A stretch of 64,000 nucleotides of DNA, taken from assembly GCF_030769565.1 (NCBI RefSeq), contig NZ_JAVCAP010000019.1, forward strand, positions 1 through 64,000. Reading direction: 5' to 3'. The notes beneath the pieces were generated by a model, which did no database searches, had not been told where the DNA came from, and saw only the letters and a list, made by a program, of their open reading frames with translations. Positions within the stretch are counted from its first letter, which is position 1. Every line of letters starts with the position of its first letter. A program made the translations under genes and the position numbers. Below are positions 28,983 through 38,848 of the stretch, piece by piece. The stretch comes from Methylophilus aquaticus (GTDB taxonomy: Bacteria; Pseudomonadota; Gammaproteobacteria; Burkholderiales; Methylophilaceae).

Positions 28983-29142
28983 GGGAGTCCTCTGTTTTTG
29001 CAGCGCGGCGACAACGCTCAGAGCAATATTTAACGTGTTCCCAATCGCGGGCCCAGGCCTTGCGCCAAGCCATCGGCCTGCCACAGACCACACAGGGTTT
29101 ACTTGGAAGCGTGCTTTTATTACCTTTGAAAGCCGAAGTCAT
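28975..29142 (-). CDS. DUF2256 small zinc-binding-type protein
   Basis: 55 residues from [10 protein letters not shown] (29142), whose ATG overlaps the tpiA stop (ATGA). An upstream ATG at 29202 would overlap tpiA by 64 bases and is less likely. The [16 protein letters not shown] segment and the CSERCRRA end give two CxxC/CxxxC pairs, as in DUF2256. Members are often found beside photolyase-related genes, as here, and the gene overlaps the photolyase start. Function unknown. Confidence 0.85.
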   Translation of the reverse strand: MTSAFKGNKSTLPSKPCVVCGRPMAWRKAWARDWEHVKYCSERCRRAAKTEDSHA

Positions 29143-29969
29143 GCCCAAGTGACTGGGGCCGGTCGCGAAGGTTCCTTTGGTGTATTTTTTTGCTGATGAC
29201 ACTGCTCGGCAATGCGACAGATTTCGACAAAGTCCTCGGCCACCAGGGCTGCGCGGCCGATCAAACCGCCATCAATATCCGGCATGCTCAGCAGACTCTG
29301 CGCATTGGCGGGCGACATGCTGCCACCGTACAGAATACGCACCTGCTGGGCAAATTCCGGGTCCCGTTCGCTCACCATGTAGCGGATAAATGCATGCATG
29401 CGCTGCGCCTGCTCAGGGGTCGCATGTTCACCGGTGCCAATGGCCCATACTGGTTCATAGGCGATGACCATATTAAACTTTTTGGCCAAGGCAAAGGCTT
29501 CATCGTCCAAGCCATACACCACATTCAACATCTGGTTTTTGACGATCATCTCAGCCATGCCGCCATCCCGCTCATCCAGCGTTTCGCCGACACAAAAAAT
29601 CGGTGTCAAGCCAGCATGCAGGGCATGCAGCAAACGTTTGCTGGCGATCTGGTTGCTTTCCAGCTTGAGCGCACGCCGTTCGGAGTGCCCCACAATGGTA
29701 TACGTGCAGCCAAACTCTGCCACCATTTTGGCCGAAATGCAGGAGGTGTAAGCGCCTTCGGTAAACTGACTGACATTTTGCGCCCCCCAGGCAATGGGCG
29801 AGTCTTGCAACAATTGCTGCGCCTGAAACAAATAAACATAAGGCAGGCAAACCGCTGCATCGACCCAATTTAAACCATGGAGATCCTGCTTGAGCTGATT
29901 GATCAAACTCTGGTTATTAAGCAAACTGCCATGCAGCTTCCAGTTTCCAACAACTAATTTTTTTCGCAT
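29139..29969 (-). CDS. tpiA: Triosephosphate isomerase (copy 1)
   Basis: 276 residues; the C-terminus is about 20 residues longer than usual ([17 protein letters not shown]). The catalytic set is complete: Asn9 and Lys11 in GNWKLHG, His in VGHSERR and Glu in [11 protein letters not shown]. It interconverts dihydroxyacetone phosphate and glyceraldehyde-3-phosphate. It follows fba after about 100 bases and belongs with fba and fbp to one gluconeogenic or ribulose-monophosphate regeneration set. A second tpiA lies at 58355. Confidence 0.94.
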   Translation of the reverse strand: MRKKLVVGNWKLHGSLLNNQSLINQLKQDLHGLNWVDAAVCLPYVYLFQAQQLLQDSPIAWGAQNVSQFTEGAYTSCISAKMVAEFGCTYTIVGHSERRALKLESNQIASKRLLHALHAGLTPIFCVGETLDERDGGMAEMIVKNQMLNVVYGLDDEAFALAKKFNMVIAYEPVWAIGTGEHATPEQAQRMHAFIRYMVSERDPEFAQQVRILYGGSMSPANAQSLLSMPDIDGGLIGRAALVAEDFVEICRIAEQCHQQKNTPKEPSRPAPVTWA

Positions 29970-30070
29970 GATGACTACCCTCTTGTACCATGCCCCCTGA
30001 AGATTGAATATGGCTTAAATATGCGCTAATTAAGTAAACCAAGTGTAAGTAGACCCTGGTTAAGTAGTCC

Positions 30071-31105
30071 TTAGTAAAGCGCTGCCATTTTTTCTAGTGA
30101 AATCACTTTCATTTTTCCGGCCTGTCCGGCACTGCCAAACGCTTCAAAACGCTCTTTGCATAATTGCTGCGCGGCAGTGGTTGCCTCTTTAAAATACTTG
30201 CGTGGATCAAATTCACCCGGATGCTGATACATGTAAGCACGAATCGCCGCAGTCATCGCCAGCCGGATATCGGTATCAATATTCACCTTGCGCACGCCGT
30301 TTTTAATCCCTTCTACAATTTGCGACACCGGGACGCCGTAGGTTTCTTTAATGTCGCCGCCATATTCACGAATTTGTTCGAGCAGTGCCTGCGGCACGCT
30401 GGATGAGCCATGCATCACCAGGTGAGTATTAGGGATTTTGGCATGAATCTCGCGAATGCGCTTGATCGACAATGTATCGGCAGACGGCGGCCGCGTAAAT
30501 TTGTAAGCGCCATGACTGGTACCAATCGCAATCGCCAGCGCATCGACTTTGGTTGCCTCGACAAAGGCAGCTGCTTCATCCGGGTCGGTCAACAGTTGAG
30601 ATTCATCCAGCTTGCCTTCGGCGCCGACACCATCTTCTTCCCCCGCCATACCGGTTTCCAGCGAACCTAACACACCCAGTTCACCTTCTACCGAGACACC
30701 CACCGCATGGGCAAACTCCACTACACGGCGAGTCACCTCCATGTTGTACTCATAGCTGGCAGGTGTTTTACCATCTTCGTGCAAGGAGCCATCCATCATG
30801 ACACTGGAAAATCCGCTCCTAATCGCCATCTGGCAGACTTTGGGCGAAGCCCCGTGGTCCTGATGCATGCAGATGGGGATATGCGGATATTGCTCAATCG
30901 CAGCTTCCACCATCTTGCGCAAGAAGGATTCGCCGGCATAGCCGCGTGCGCCTGCTGATGCCTGCAAAATCACCGGACTGTCCACCTCGTTGGCGGCCTT
31001 CATGATAGAGAGGATTTGCTCCATATTGTTGATATTAAAAGCAGGCAACCCGTAGTCATACTCGGCGGCGTGGTCCAGCAATTGTCGCAATGAAATCAAT
31101 GCCAT
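30071..31105 (-). CDS. fba: Fructose-bisphosphate aldolase, class II, Calvin-type
   Basis: 344 residues from [10 protein letters not shown] (31105), preceded by AGGAG; the frame runs 47 codons further but without homology. Zinc ligands are visible in [10 protein letters not shown] and in the GTSHGAYKF and VMHGSSSVP segments. The Calvin-cycle subtype is indicated by the [15 protein letters not shown] start. The enzyme cleaves or forms fructose-1,6-bisphosphate, used in methylotrophs for ribulose-monophosphate regeneration. It lies 25 bases after fbp, so the two are co-transcribed. Confidence 0.94.
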   Translation of the reverse strand: MALISLRQLLDHAAEYDYGLPAFNINNMEQILSIMKAANEVDSPVILQASAGARGYAGESFLRKMVEAAIEQYPHIPICMHQDHGASPKVCQMAIRSGFSSVMMDGSLHEDGKTPASYEYNMEVTRRVVEFAHAVGVSVEGELGVLGSLETGMAGEEDGVGAEGKLDESQLLTDPDEAAAFVEATKVDALAIAIGTSHGAYKFTRPPSADTLSIKRIREIHAKIPNTHLVMHGSSSVPQALLEQIREYGGDIKETYGVPVSQIVEGIKNGVRKVNIDTDIRLAMTAAIRAYMYQHPGEFDPRKYFKEATTAAQQLCKERFEAFGSAGQAGKMKVISLEKMAALY

Positions 31106-31130
31106 TTTGAACTCCTGTAGTGCACTGCAA

Positions 31131-32105
31131 TTAAGCCTGGCGATGGTATTCGCGCAAGCGTTCAATTTCGTTTTTTGCCCCCAGCAACACTGGCACGCGC
31201 TGATGGCACTGCTCGGGTTGCAGCGATAATACATCCTGCTCGCCATTGATACTGCCGCCCCCTGCTTGTGTGACCAGCAAACTCATGGGGTTAGCTTCAT
31301 AAAGCAATCTTAAGCGCCCGGCCCTGACAGGTTGCTTACAATCACGCGGATACAAAAAAACCCCGCCGCGGCTCAGTATACGGTGCACATCCATCACCAT
31401 GCTGGCGCACCAGCGCATATTAAAGTCACGGCCCCGCGGCCCGTCCACCCCCTGCAAGCACTCATCCACATAGCGCTGCATGGCCGGTTGCCAGTAGCGC
31501 TGATTACTGGCGTTAATTGCAAATTCCGAGGTATCTGCGGCAATCTGCACATCGGACTGAGTCAGTACAAAGTCACCACTTTCAGACGCCAGCGTAAATA
31601 CCTGTGTCCCTTTGCCTACAGTCAACACCAGCAAGGTAGCGGGCCCATACATCAAATACATGGCTGCTAACTGCGCACTACCCGGCTGTAAAAATGCGGC
31701 ATCATCACCAGACGCACCAAGGTTGGGCAATACTGAAAAAATACTACCCACCACACCATTGATGGCAAGATTGGAGGAACCATCCAGCGGATCCATACTC
31801 ACCAGAAATGGTGCATCGGCGGCATCCAGCCAAACCGGCAGATCTACCTCTTCAGACAACACACCAGCTACCACTCCTGAAAGCACCATCTGTGCCAATG
31901 CCAACTCATGGCTAAGGATATCCACCTGCATCTGGGTTTCACCCTGCACATTGGTGCTGTGCATTTTTTCAGTCACTCCCTTCAAAGCGCCCTGTGCTAT
32001 CAAGGTGGCGATCGCCTTGCCAGCCTCGGCCAGACAGAGGCACAGGCTCGCCAAGGCTTGTGGGCTGCCGGCCTGACTCAGATACTCATTCAGCTTCATG
32101 GACAT
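31131..32105 (-). CDS. fbp: Fructose-1,6-bisphosphatase, class 1
   Basis: 324 residues, family length. The metal and phosphate site [10 protein letters not shown] is intact, as is the acidic SEEVDLP segment and the C-terminal [10 protein letters not shown]. It hydrolyses fructose-1,6-bisphosphate to fructose-6-phosphate. It is the first gene of fbp-fba-tpiA and divergent from a CbbR-like regulator 125 bases away, which probably controls it. M3 (MKLNE) is an alternative start. Confidence 0.94.
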   Translation of the reverse strand: MSMKLNEYLSQAGSPQALASLCLCLAEAGKAIATLIAQGALKGVTEKMHSTNVQGETQMQVDILSHELALAQMVLSGVVAGVLSEEVDLPVWLDAADAPFLVSMDPLDGSSNLAINGVVGSIFSVLPNLGASGDDAAFLQPGSAQLAAMYLMYGPATLLVLTVGKGTQVFTLASESGDFVLTQSDVQIAADTSEFAINASNQRYWQPAMQRYVDECLQGVDGPRGRDFNMRWCASMVMDVHRILSRGGVFLYPRDCKQPVRAGRLRLLYEANPMSLLVTQAGGGSINGEQDVLSLQPEQCHQRVPVLLGAKNEIERLREYHRQA

Positions 32106-32188
32106 GTTCTCTTTACTCTTTACAGGTTGGTGGGCTCACTTTAGGCAAAGTTCACCTCGGCGTATATTAATATATTATTGCCAGACAA

Positions 32189-32232
32189 TTAAGATTTGCT
32201 TAACAATTGGATTTAAATTAAGATTTTCTTAT
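32189..32232. promoter_or_regulatory. Two LysR-type half-site repeats between fbp and cbbR-like gene
   Basis: TTAAGATTTGCTTAA (32189-32203) and TTAAGATTTTCTTAT (32218-32232) are near-identical dyads whose starts are 29 bp apart, about three helical turns. Both fit the T-N11-A form bound by LysR regulators. The second covers the regulator's own ATG, which would allow autorepression. Binding is inferred from position and symmetry. Confidence 0.6.
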
Positions 32233-33160
32233 GAAAAACCTTACTTTACGACAAATGCGTATCTTCATTACGGCGGCGCAACTGCTGAGCTTTAGCCGCG
32301 CAGCAGAAACCTTGCATATCACGACCCCCGCAGTGTCACAGCAAATCCGCGAAATGGAAATTGACTTGAGCTGCGCATTGTTTAACCGTGAAAAACGTAG
32401 CGTTAGCCTCACCACGGCTGGCGAACACTTTTTGGGCTACGCACTCAAGGTCATGGCAACGCTGGAACAAGCACAGCAGGCCTTGCAGCAATTGCAAGGG
32501 GTCTACAGTGGCAGTCTCACCATCGGTCTGGTCAGTACCACCCGTTATTTCTTTCCCACTGTACTGGCTGCATTTCAAAAAGAGCACCCGCAGGTGCAAC
32601 TCAAGGTGGATGTCAAAAATCGCGCGCAACTCATAGACCAATTACACTCAGGCGAGATTGATCTGGCCATTATGGGTAAACCGCCAACTGGCCTACTCAA
32701 TCAGGCGCAGTGCTTTGCAGCGCACCCGCATGTATTTATTGTGCCTGCCCATCACCCATTGGCTGCGCAAAAACGGTTAGCACCCGAGGCACTCAACCAG
32801 TACGAAATCATCACGCGTGAACAAGGTTCTGGCACTCGCTATATCATGGAAATGTTTTTTAACCGTCACCACCTGAACCCCAAAGTGCGTATAGAAATCT
32901 CAGGAAACGAGACCATTAAACAAGCGGTGATTGCCGATCTCGGCATTTCACTGGTGTCTGCCCATACCATTAGTCAGGAACTGAAAAATGGACAGCTAAG
33001 TGTAGTGGATATTGTCGACACGCCAATCTTGCGCGACTGGTATGTGGTCATGCCGCAAAAACGCGCGTTGAGCAAAGCGGCTGAAGCCTTTCAGCACTTT
33101 ATGATGGCGCAGGCTGAAGCTCTGTTTGCGCAGATTTTTCCCGAGCATAACACGCCTTAA
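32231..33160 (+). CDS. LysR-type regulator, CbbR-like
   Basis: 309 residues. The winged helix-turn-helix is at residues about 8-65 (LLSFSRAAETLHITTPAVSQ, QIREMEIDLSCALF) and the periplasmic-binding-like effector domain follows. The TTPAVSQQIREME region and effector-domain start (GVYSGSLTIGLVSTTRYF) resemble CbbR. It faces fbp-fba-tpiA and shares an intergenic region with paired dyads, so it probably regulates that operon in response to a sugar phosphate or related metabolite. No RuBisCO is in the window, so the name CbbR is a family label only. Confidence 0.85.
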   Translation: MKNLTLRQMRIFITAAQLLSFSRAAETLHITTPAVSQQIREMEIDLSCALFNREKRSVSLTTAGEHFLGYALKVMATLEQAQQALQQLQGVYSGSLTIGLVSTTRYFFPTVLAAFQKEHPQVQLKVDVKNRAQLIDQLHSGEIDLAIMGKPPTGLLNQAQCFAAHPHVFIVPAHHPLAAQKRLAPEALNQYEIITREQGSGTRYIMEMFFNRHHLNPKVRIEISGNETIKQAVIADLGISLVSAHTISQELKNGQLSVVDIVDTPILRDWYVVMPQKRALSKAAEAFQHFMMAQAEALFAQIFPEHNTP

Positions 33161-33933
33161 CGCGTGACTATCACGTGTATGGCCTGCTGGGCGGCAACAA
33201 ATCCGGCGGTGGCAGTGACGCAAATACTGGAGCCATACCCAGCGCAATGCAAACCGCTCAGTCCGGCGTGGCTGTCACACACCTCCTGCGGCTTTTCCAC
33301 AGGCTCGTCTGAAAATACAGCAGTGATGCCAAACTTGGCAGATTTTTTGTTATCAGAGGCTTTGGGGAAGCCATGGTCGCGACGCAACTGGTTGCGAATT
33401 TTTGCCAGCATGCGATCACCCTGTACATGCGCCAGATCGGCCAATTTCAAACGTGTCGCATCTAGCTTGCCACCGGCACTACCCACCATCACCAGCGGCA
33501 TATCATGCTGTTTACACCAGGCTGCCAAAGCCGTTTTAGCTTTTGTATCGTCCATGCAATCCACTACCATGTCTGGTTTTTCTTGCAGCACGGTGACCAG
33601 ATTATCAGGCGTCACAAAGTCCTCAACTTCTACCACCTTGCATACTGGATTAATGCCGGCAATGCGCTCACGCATGGCAGTGACTTTAGCCTTACCCAGA
33701 GTCTCTTCCAAGGCATGAATCTGGCGGTTCATGTTAGATTCGGCAATATTATCCAGGTCAACCAGCGTGAGTTTACCCACCGCATTGCGCGCCAGCGCTT
33801 CTACTGTCCACGCACCCACACCGCCGATACCAATCACCAGCACATGCGCGGCCTGTAAACGCTGCAAGCCTTGCTCGCCATACAAGCGCTGGACGCCAGA
33901 AAAGCGGCGCGCTACATCTAACTCTATTGTCAT
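33157..33933 (-). CDS. tcdA: tRNA threonylcarbamoyladenosine dehydratase
   Basis: 258 residues, E1-like ThiF/MoeB fold. The ATP loop GIGGVGAWTVEALAR and following LVDLDNIAESNMNRQ are conserved, as is DCMDDTKAKTALAAWC. TcdA converts t6A37 of tRNAs to the cyclic ct6A form. It is convergent with the LysR gene, and the two stop codons are read from the same TTAA palindrome at 33157-33160. Confidence 0.93.
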   Translation of the reverse strand: MTIELDVARRFSGVQRLYGEQGLQRLQAAHVLVIGIGGVGAWTVEALARNAVGKLTLVDLDNIAESNMNRQIHALEETLGKAKVTAMRERIAGINPVCKVVEVEDFVTPDNLVTVLQEKPDMVVDCMDDTKAKTALAAWCKQHDMPLVMVGSAGGKLDATRLKLADLAHVQGDRMLAKIRNQLRRDHGFPKASDNKKSAKFGITAVFSDEPVEKPQEVCDSHAGLSGLHCAGYGSSICVTATAGFVAAQQAIHVIVTR

Positions 33934-34020
33934 GCCCTGAATATATCAAAAATTCAATCTTGGAACTATGTCTCTTTTAGCCTTTTGGCTGGCTGGACAT
34001 CGCCAGAGCAATGTAAAAAG

Positions 34021-35265
34021 TTATCGCCTGGCTTGACGTTTTCGAGACCAAATAACTAATCCAGTCACAGAGAGCATACTGACGACAATACCCATCACGC
34101 TGATGAACATTTTGAAGGGTATCCCCCAGCAATCAGCCATATGCAATGTTCTCATCCAGGTTGTAAAAGTATCGCCACTGGTTTTGCCAAGCGGAATGTA
34201 TACATCCACGATTTCACCTGTATCGGCATGGATAAATAGGCGGGTATTGCCGCGACTTGAGCGGATATCCCGGTTGCTGACAAAGCGATATTGATAGACG
34301 CTCAGTTTTGGCAGGTAACTCATGCCAAAGGGTTGAACCTGTCGTAGATGTAGAGGGTTAGAGGCATTCAAGTAAGTCGTAGCGGCTGACCTGGCATCTG
34401 CATAACTCAATTGCGGATGATAGTTGGGTTGCAACTGCCGAATCAGCGCCGGACGTATCTTCTGTGTTTCAAACAGTAAGTGCATCACCGGCTGATAGAC
34501 CTCTCTATTCAGATTAAAAGCTACACTGCTCCAGGCCAAGACAAACAGCATTGCCCACGTCCAGAGCCCCAGAGCGCGGTGCAGATCAAAATTCAGTTTA
34601 TAGCGGTTGGTTGAGTAAATACGGAGCTTCCAGGCAGGTAACCAGCGTTTCAGCCAGATAAAAAACTGGCTTACCTTGTTTTTTTTCGGCGATGGCTGCC
34701 GGGTCTTTCGAGGAAAAGTCAGGCAAGCACCGATAAAGCAATCAATGGTCCATAAAAGTCCGATCACGCCCATTAAATATGCACCCACTTGGCCTAAAGC
34801 CAACTGGGAGTGCAGCTTGAGCATAAATGGAACCAGGTTTTCTACACCATCGCTGATGTTCCCCGACATCCGCCTTCCTTGAGTGTTGCCTGTGTAAGGG
34901 TTAACGAACAACTCGTCATACGCCAGTTGGTAAGGTGCACCTGTGCTGGGATTGATGGCTGGCGTGATGGAAAAGCGAATCGCCTGTCCTTCTGCGGGCC
35001 GCAAAGGCACCCACTGAATTTGAATCTCGGGGTATGTCGCCAATAATCGCTCTCGCAGGACGAGGGGATCTATCACTTGACGACGCTTATCACCATCTGA
35101 CACCTCGTATAGCTGCGGATTCATCATCTGATCCAGAGGATCATAAAACGCAATCACAGCGCCTGTGACACCAGCCACAACCAAAAAGAGTGCTATCGTT
35201 AAACCTGCATACCGATGCAGGCGGACACCATAGTGACGAATATTCATTAGCATCAAAAAACCCAA
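34021..35265 (-). CDS. PepSY-associated TM protein (iron-regulated membrane protein)
   Basis: 414 residues with four hydrophobic segments, near 18-40, 165-185, 240-260 and 385-405, and PepSY-like stretches between them. The N-terminal RLHRYAGLTIALFLVVAGVTG and later HRALGLWTW are typical. Such PiuB-like proteins accompany TonB-dependent siderophore receptors and may reduce or release iron from siderophores. The gene is 100 bases after the receptor gene on the same strand. Start could also be the internal ATG at residue 5 or 7. Confidence 0.87.
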   Translation of the reverse strand: MGFLMLMNIRHYGVRLHRYAGLTIALFLVVAGVTGAVIAFYDPLDQMMNPQLYEVSDGDKRRQVIDPLVLRERLLATYPEIQIQWVPLRPAEGQAIRFSITPAINPSTGAPYQLAYDELFVNPYTGNTQGRRMSGNISDGVENLVPFMLKLHSQLALGQVGAYLMGVIGLLWTIDCFIGACLTFPRKTRQPSPKKNKVSQFFIWLKRWLPAWKLRIYSTNRYKLNFDLHRALGLWTWAMLFVLAWSSVAFNLNREVYQPVMHLLFETQKIRPALIRQLQPNYHPQLSYADARSAATTYLNASNPLHLRQVQPFGMSYLPKLSVYQYRFVSNRDIRSSRGNTRLFIHADTGEIVDVYIPLGKTSGDTFTTWMRTLHMADCWGIPFKMFISVMGIVVSMLSVTGLVIWSRKRQARR

Positions 35266-35314
35266 AACCGACCAGCGCGTTGCCTGAACGCAAGACCAAG
35301 GCGACTACTTAAGC

Positions 35315-35347
35315 ATGGATGGACGACTAGCTACAGCGTCCATCCAT
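35315..35347 (-). terminator. Stem-loop after the TonB receptor gene
   Basis: A perfect 11-bp stem (ATGGATGGACG/CGTCCATCCAT) with an 11-nt loop lies 20 bases after the receptor stop. There is no clear U-run on the minus strand, so it may be a terminator or an mRNA-stabilising hairpin before the PepSY gene. Confidence 0.45.
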
Positions 35348-35365
35348 TGAATGACACCTTCTGCG

Positions 35366-37786
35366 CTAAAATTGCATGGAGGCAGAGGCAAACACTGACC
35401 GAGGGATGCCTGGATGGGCAATATTCGCATCACTTGCCCGCGCAATATAATCTTCATTGAAGAGATTTTTGATATTCAGGCTTGCTCTCACATTCTGCCA
35501 GCGATACCACAGACTGAAATCAGCCACTGTATAGGCGTCCAGTTTAATGTTGGTGTCATACTGAGCTGTGCTCTCGCCCACATAGCGTGCGCCAATGCCC
35601 ATTCCCAAGCCAGAAAAACGACCGCCAGTGAAAAAATCATAGCTAAGCCAGATTCTTGAAACATGTGGGGAGACACCGCCTAAAGGATTACCCACCTGGT
35701 TAGGATCTCCTTTGTTTTCCAGCACTTCGGTGTCTGTGTAAGCGTAACTTGCAATGAGCTTAAGCTGATCTGTCAGTTGACCACTGGTATCCAACTCCAC
35801 CCCGCGACTGCGCTGCTTGATCCCCGGAAAATAAGCATTTTGGCCGGTCGCATTGAATAAAGCCTGGTTAAATACTGCCACATTCTTCTTTTCAATATCG
35901 TAAACAGCAACCGTAGTCAGGAGCCTTTGGTTTAGAAAAGCACTCTTCAGGCCGACTTCGTATTGCCTGCCCGTGGTTGGGTCCAGCGGATTGCCTGCGG
36001 CATCAATTGTAGTCGGCGTCTGGGGACGGAAAGACTGACTGGCACTGAGGTAAATAGAATGATCTTCAGTCAGCATGAACAACGCACCCGCCCGGCTAGT
36101 AAAAGCTTGGTCCTTCACTTTTTGCGTAGCCACGCTGCCATCCCTGCCAGAAGTGACGACATCGTCAAACCGGCCACCCAACAAGAGTTTTAACCTGCCA
36201 TCCTCAAGTAGCGACAACTGATCCTGAAAGTACAGGCTGGCCCATTTGGTTTTGGCATATTCATCACTGAGTGTCTGGTTTGCTGGGGGCACATAATTCA
36301 CTACCGGGTCATTGGAAATAGCCACATTTGGCGCATTGGCACGGAAGCGGTGCCAATCGGTTTCCTGTTCAATCAACTCGGTGCCCAAGACAAACACATG
36401 ATCAATGGCGCCGGTCTTAAACTTGGCTGTCCCATCAAGCACAAACTGGACTTCGTCATCGACCCTGTCTTCATTCTGGTAGCGCATCTGTAAGTTGTTA
36501 CCCTGGATGCCACGTGAGCGCAGTGACTCGTTCTTGTTATTAGCGCGATGGTATTGCAACTGGTTACGGATACTCCACATCGAGTTAAAAATATGGGAAA
36601 ACCGATATCCGGCGTAATAGTCCTCATTGCTCCGACCATCCAGATCACTCTCCAGGAACGTCGTACTTCTGGACACCCTGGATTTGCCGTTCGTGAATAG
36701 CGGGATGCCTGTGTCGTAAGGCTGCTTTTCTTTCAGGTAAGAAAAATCAACCAGCAATTCGGTCTGCTCACTCGGCTTCCAAAGCAAGCTGGGGGCCACG
36801 ACGAGGCGTTCAAGGTCCATTGCATCGCGGAAAGAGTTGCTGTCCGTATGTGCCACATTCACGCGGTAAAGCAGTGTGCCATCATTGTTTAAGGCACCGG
36901 TAGAATCTGCTGTGGTGCGACGGAAATCATAACTACCGAATTGTTGCTCAACCTTATGGCTGGCATCCGCTTGCGGACGTTTAGTGACATAGTTGACGAT
37001 CCCACCCGGCTCTAGTGCCCCATACATAATCGAAGCTGGCCCTTTGAGCACCTCAACACGCTCCACATTTACCAAATCGACGGCACCGGCATTGGTGGCA
37101 CGCAATCCATTACGCATCAGGTTAGGCGATTCGAAACCACGAATGATAGGCAGGACTTCTGTTTGTGCATTCAGGGTATTCCCGGCCTGCTGCACGCCGC
37201 TGACATTTTCGTAAACATCTTTCATGTTTAAAGAGATCTGGTCATCCATCACCTCACGCGTGACCACTTGCACCGACACTGGCGTTTCGAGAATGCTGCT
37301 GTCAGTTTTAGTCCCGGTGGCACTTTGTCTGGCAAGGTATCCCTGCACAGGGCTCCAAGCGGTTTCAGTGTCTACTTTTGCACTGACATTTACCTCGGGC
37401 AGGTTTTGTGCCTCTTTTGAGTCAGCGCCTACCGTGATGGCTTTCTTTTGCAGCTTAAATACGCCTTGAGCGGTTTCAACTGCTTCCAGACCGGTGCCAT
37501 TCAGAAGCGCATCCAGCGCCTGGCGTGTGGTGTAAGTGCCGTTAATTGCCGGGCTGGTCACGCCATCGGCCAATGCAGGCGGCTGGCTGACACTCACCCC
37601 GGCCACAGCCGCAAATTCGTTAAGCGATTGTGCGAGGGGGCCTGCCTTGATTCGATAAGTACTTGTGACCGTTTGCTCAGCGGCCTGCACATCTGAAAAT
37701 GGCAGGATGATTGTTTGACTTGTTGCCATCAATAACAGCGCTGTGTGTACCACTTGACGCAAGTGTTGGCCTTGCTTTTTCTGCAT
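35366..37786 (-). CDS. TonB-dependent siderophore receptor with signalling (STN) domain
   Basis: 806 residues. After the signal peptide (ending DVQAAE) comes an STN domain (TYRIKAGPLAQSLNEFAAVA, about 40-115), then plug and 22-strand barrel regions (TKTDSSILETPVSVQVVTRE for the plug), ending in the terminal aromatic SVFASASMQF. The STN domain relays ligand binding to a FecR partner, which is encoded 115 bases upstream. The family binds ferric siderophores (FpvA/FhuE-like); the ligand is unknown. Confidence 0.92.
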   Translation of the reverse strand: MQKKQGQHLRQVVHTALLLMATSQTIILPFSDVQAAEQTVTSTYRIKAGPLAQSLNEFAAVAGVSVSQPPALADGVTSPAINGTYTTRQALDALLNGTGLEAVETAQGVFKLQKKAITVGADSKEAQNLPEVNVSAKVDTETAWSPVQGYLARQSATGTKTDSSILETPVSVQVVTREVMDDQISLNMKDVYENVSGVQQAGNTLNAQTEVLPIIRGFESPNLMRNGLRATNAGAVDLVNVERVEVLKGPASIMYGALEPGGIVNYVTKRPQADASHKVEQQFGSYDFRRTTADSTGALNNDGTLLYRVNVAHTDSNSFRDAMDLERLVVAPSLLWKPSEQTELLVDFSYLKEKQPYDTGIPLFTNGKSRVSRSTTFLESDLDGRSNEDYYAGYRFSHIFNSMWSIRNQLQYHRANNKNESLRSRGIQGNNLQMRYQNEDRVDDEVQFVLDGTAKFKTGAIDHVFVLGTELIEQETDWHRFRANAPNVAISNDPVVNYVPPANQTLSDEYAKTKWASLYFQDQLSLLEDGRLKLLLGGRFDDVVTSGRDGSVATQKVKDQAFTSRAGALFMLTEDHSIYLSASQSFRPQTPTTIDAAGNPLDPTTGRQYEVGLKSAFLNQRLLTTVAVYDIEKKNVAVFNQALFNATGQNAYFPGIKQRSRGVELDTSGQLTDQLKLIASYAYTDTEVLENKGDPNQVGNPLGGVSPHVSRIWLSYDFFTGGRFSGLGMGIGARYVGESTAQYDTNIKLDAYTVADFSLWYRWQNVRASLNIKNLFNEDYIARASDANIAHPGIPRSVFASASMQF

Positions 37787-37900
37787 GAATTTCCCTTTTT
37801 AAATGTCACTGACGTGAGAATTTCTCCTCTTTAATGACATGACACGCCAGGATTAAAAAAAGGGACAAAAAAATGAATAATTTTTCTAGCGCTTATAGGT

Positions 37901-38848
37901 TCAAGACTTTATCGCACTTAACATCACCCAGTAGCTGGTGTGATAATCGACCTTCACAGGCAAGAGCGTGGGCAAACTTGAAAGTAATGCTTGTGTATCA
38001 TGAAGCTGGAATGCGCCTGATATCTTGAGATCGGCGACCTCTGGCGAACAACGAATCATGCCAGTGCGATAACGCGCCAATTCGCTGGCAAAATCTGCCA
38101 GGCGCATATCGCGCACTACCAGCAGGCCACGCACCCAACTGTCCAAATTAGCACTTATTGGCAATACCTTGCCAATGGCGTGTTGATCAAATATGGCTTC
38201 TTGATTGGCCAGTATCACGGATTGTTGATGATCTTTCGTAGTGATTTTTACCGAACCCTCTATAACAGCCAGTGTGGCATGCTGGTCCATGTATTTCACC
38301 AGAAATCGGGTACCCAGCGGTTGCAGACGCCCAAAACGAGTGCTGACAAGCATGGGCCGGTTAAGGGGATCCAACTTTCCGGTTTGAATTAACACTTCGC
38401 CCGCTTCAACTTCAATGAGGCGCAGATCCTCAGTCAATTTGGTATTGATCGCCGATGCGGTATTGAGGTGGATCTCGGTGCCCTCGTCCAGCGTGATTCT
38501 TTGTTGCTCCCCTATGTCGGTCGAGTACTCAGTAAAATAGCGTCGCGCAGCCTCACTTTGCGAGGCCTCCCAACTCACACCACTCACAGCCATCAATACT
38601 GCCAGTGTTTTAATGGCCCGTCGGCGACCGGATTGCTCATTTGATCGTAACGTGGTGTAGGCTAGGCCTTTGGGCAAGGCCTGTAATTTTTGACTCACAG
38701 CAACCGCGCGTTGCCATGCATATTCATGCGATGGATCAGCATCCCGCCAGGCCTGGCAGGCAAATTGATCTGTTTGTGAGACAGAGGGTACTTGCAGCCT
38801 GAAATACCATTCTGCGGCCTGCAAGGCAGTTTTTTCAGAAACCTTCAT
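37901..38848 (-). CDS. FecR-family anti-sigma / sigma-activating membrane protein
   Basis: 315 residues from MKVSEKTALQ (38848), whose ATG overlaps the stop of the sigma factor gene (ATGA); a start six codons earlier is less likely. The N-terminal DUF4880 part (AAEWYFRLQVPS, ACQAWRDADPSHEYAWQRA) is the cytosolic sigma-binding region. A hydrophobic segment near 85-100 and the periplasmic FecR domain (QRITLDEGTEIHLNTASAI) follow. It passes the signal from the TonB receptor to the FecI-like sigma factor. Confidence 0.9.
   Translation of the reverse strand: MKVSEKTALQAAEWYFRLQVPSVSQTDQFACQAWRDADPSHEYAWQRAVAVSQKLQALPKGLAYTTLRSNEQSGRRRAIKTLAVLMAVSGVSWEASQSEAARRYFTEYSTDIGEQQRITLDEGTEIHLNTASAINTKLTEDLRLIEVEAGEVLIQTGKLDPLNRPMLVSTRFGRLQPLGTRFLVKYMDQHATLAVIEGSVKITTKDHQQSVILANQEAIFDQHAIGKVLPISANLDSWVRGLLVVRDMRLADFASELARYRTGMIRCSPEVADLKISGAFQLHDTQALLSSLPTLLPVKVDYHTSYWVMLSAIKS

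Noticed and set aside
31131-33160. Calvin cycle locus
   Set aside because: A CbbR-like regulator beside fbp and fba is not enough; there is no RuBisCO or phosphoribulokinase in the window.
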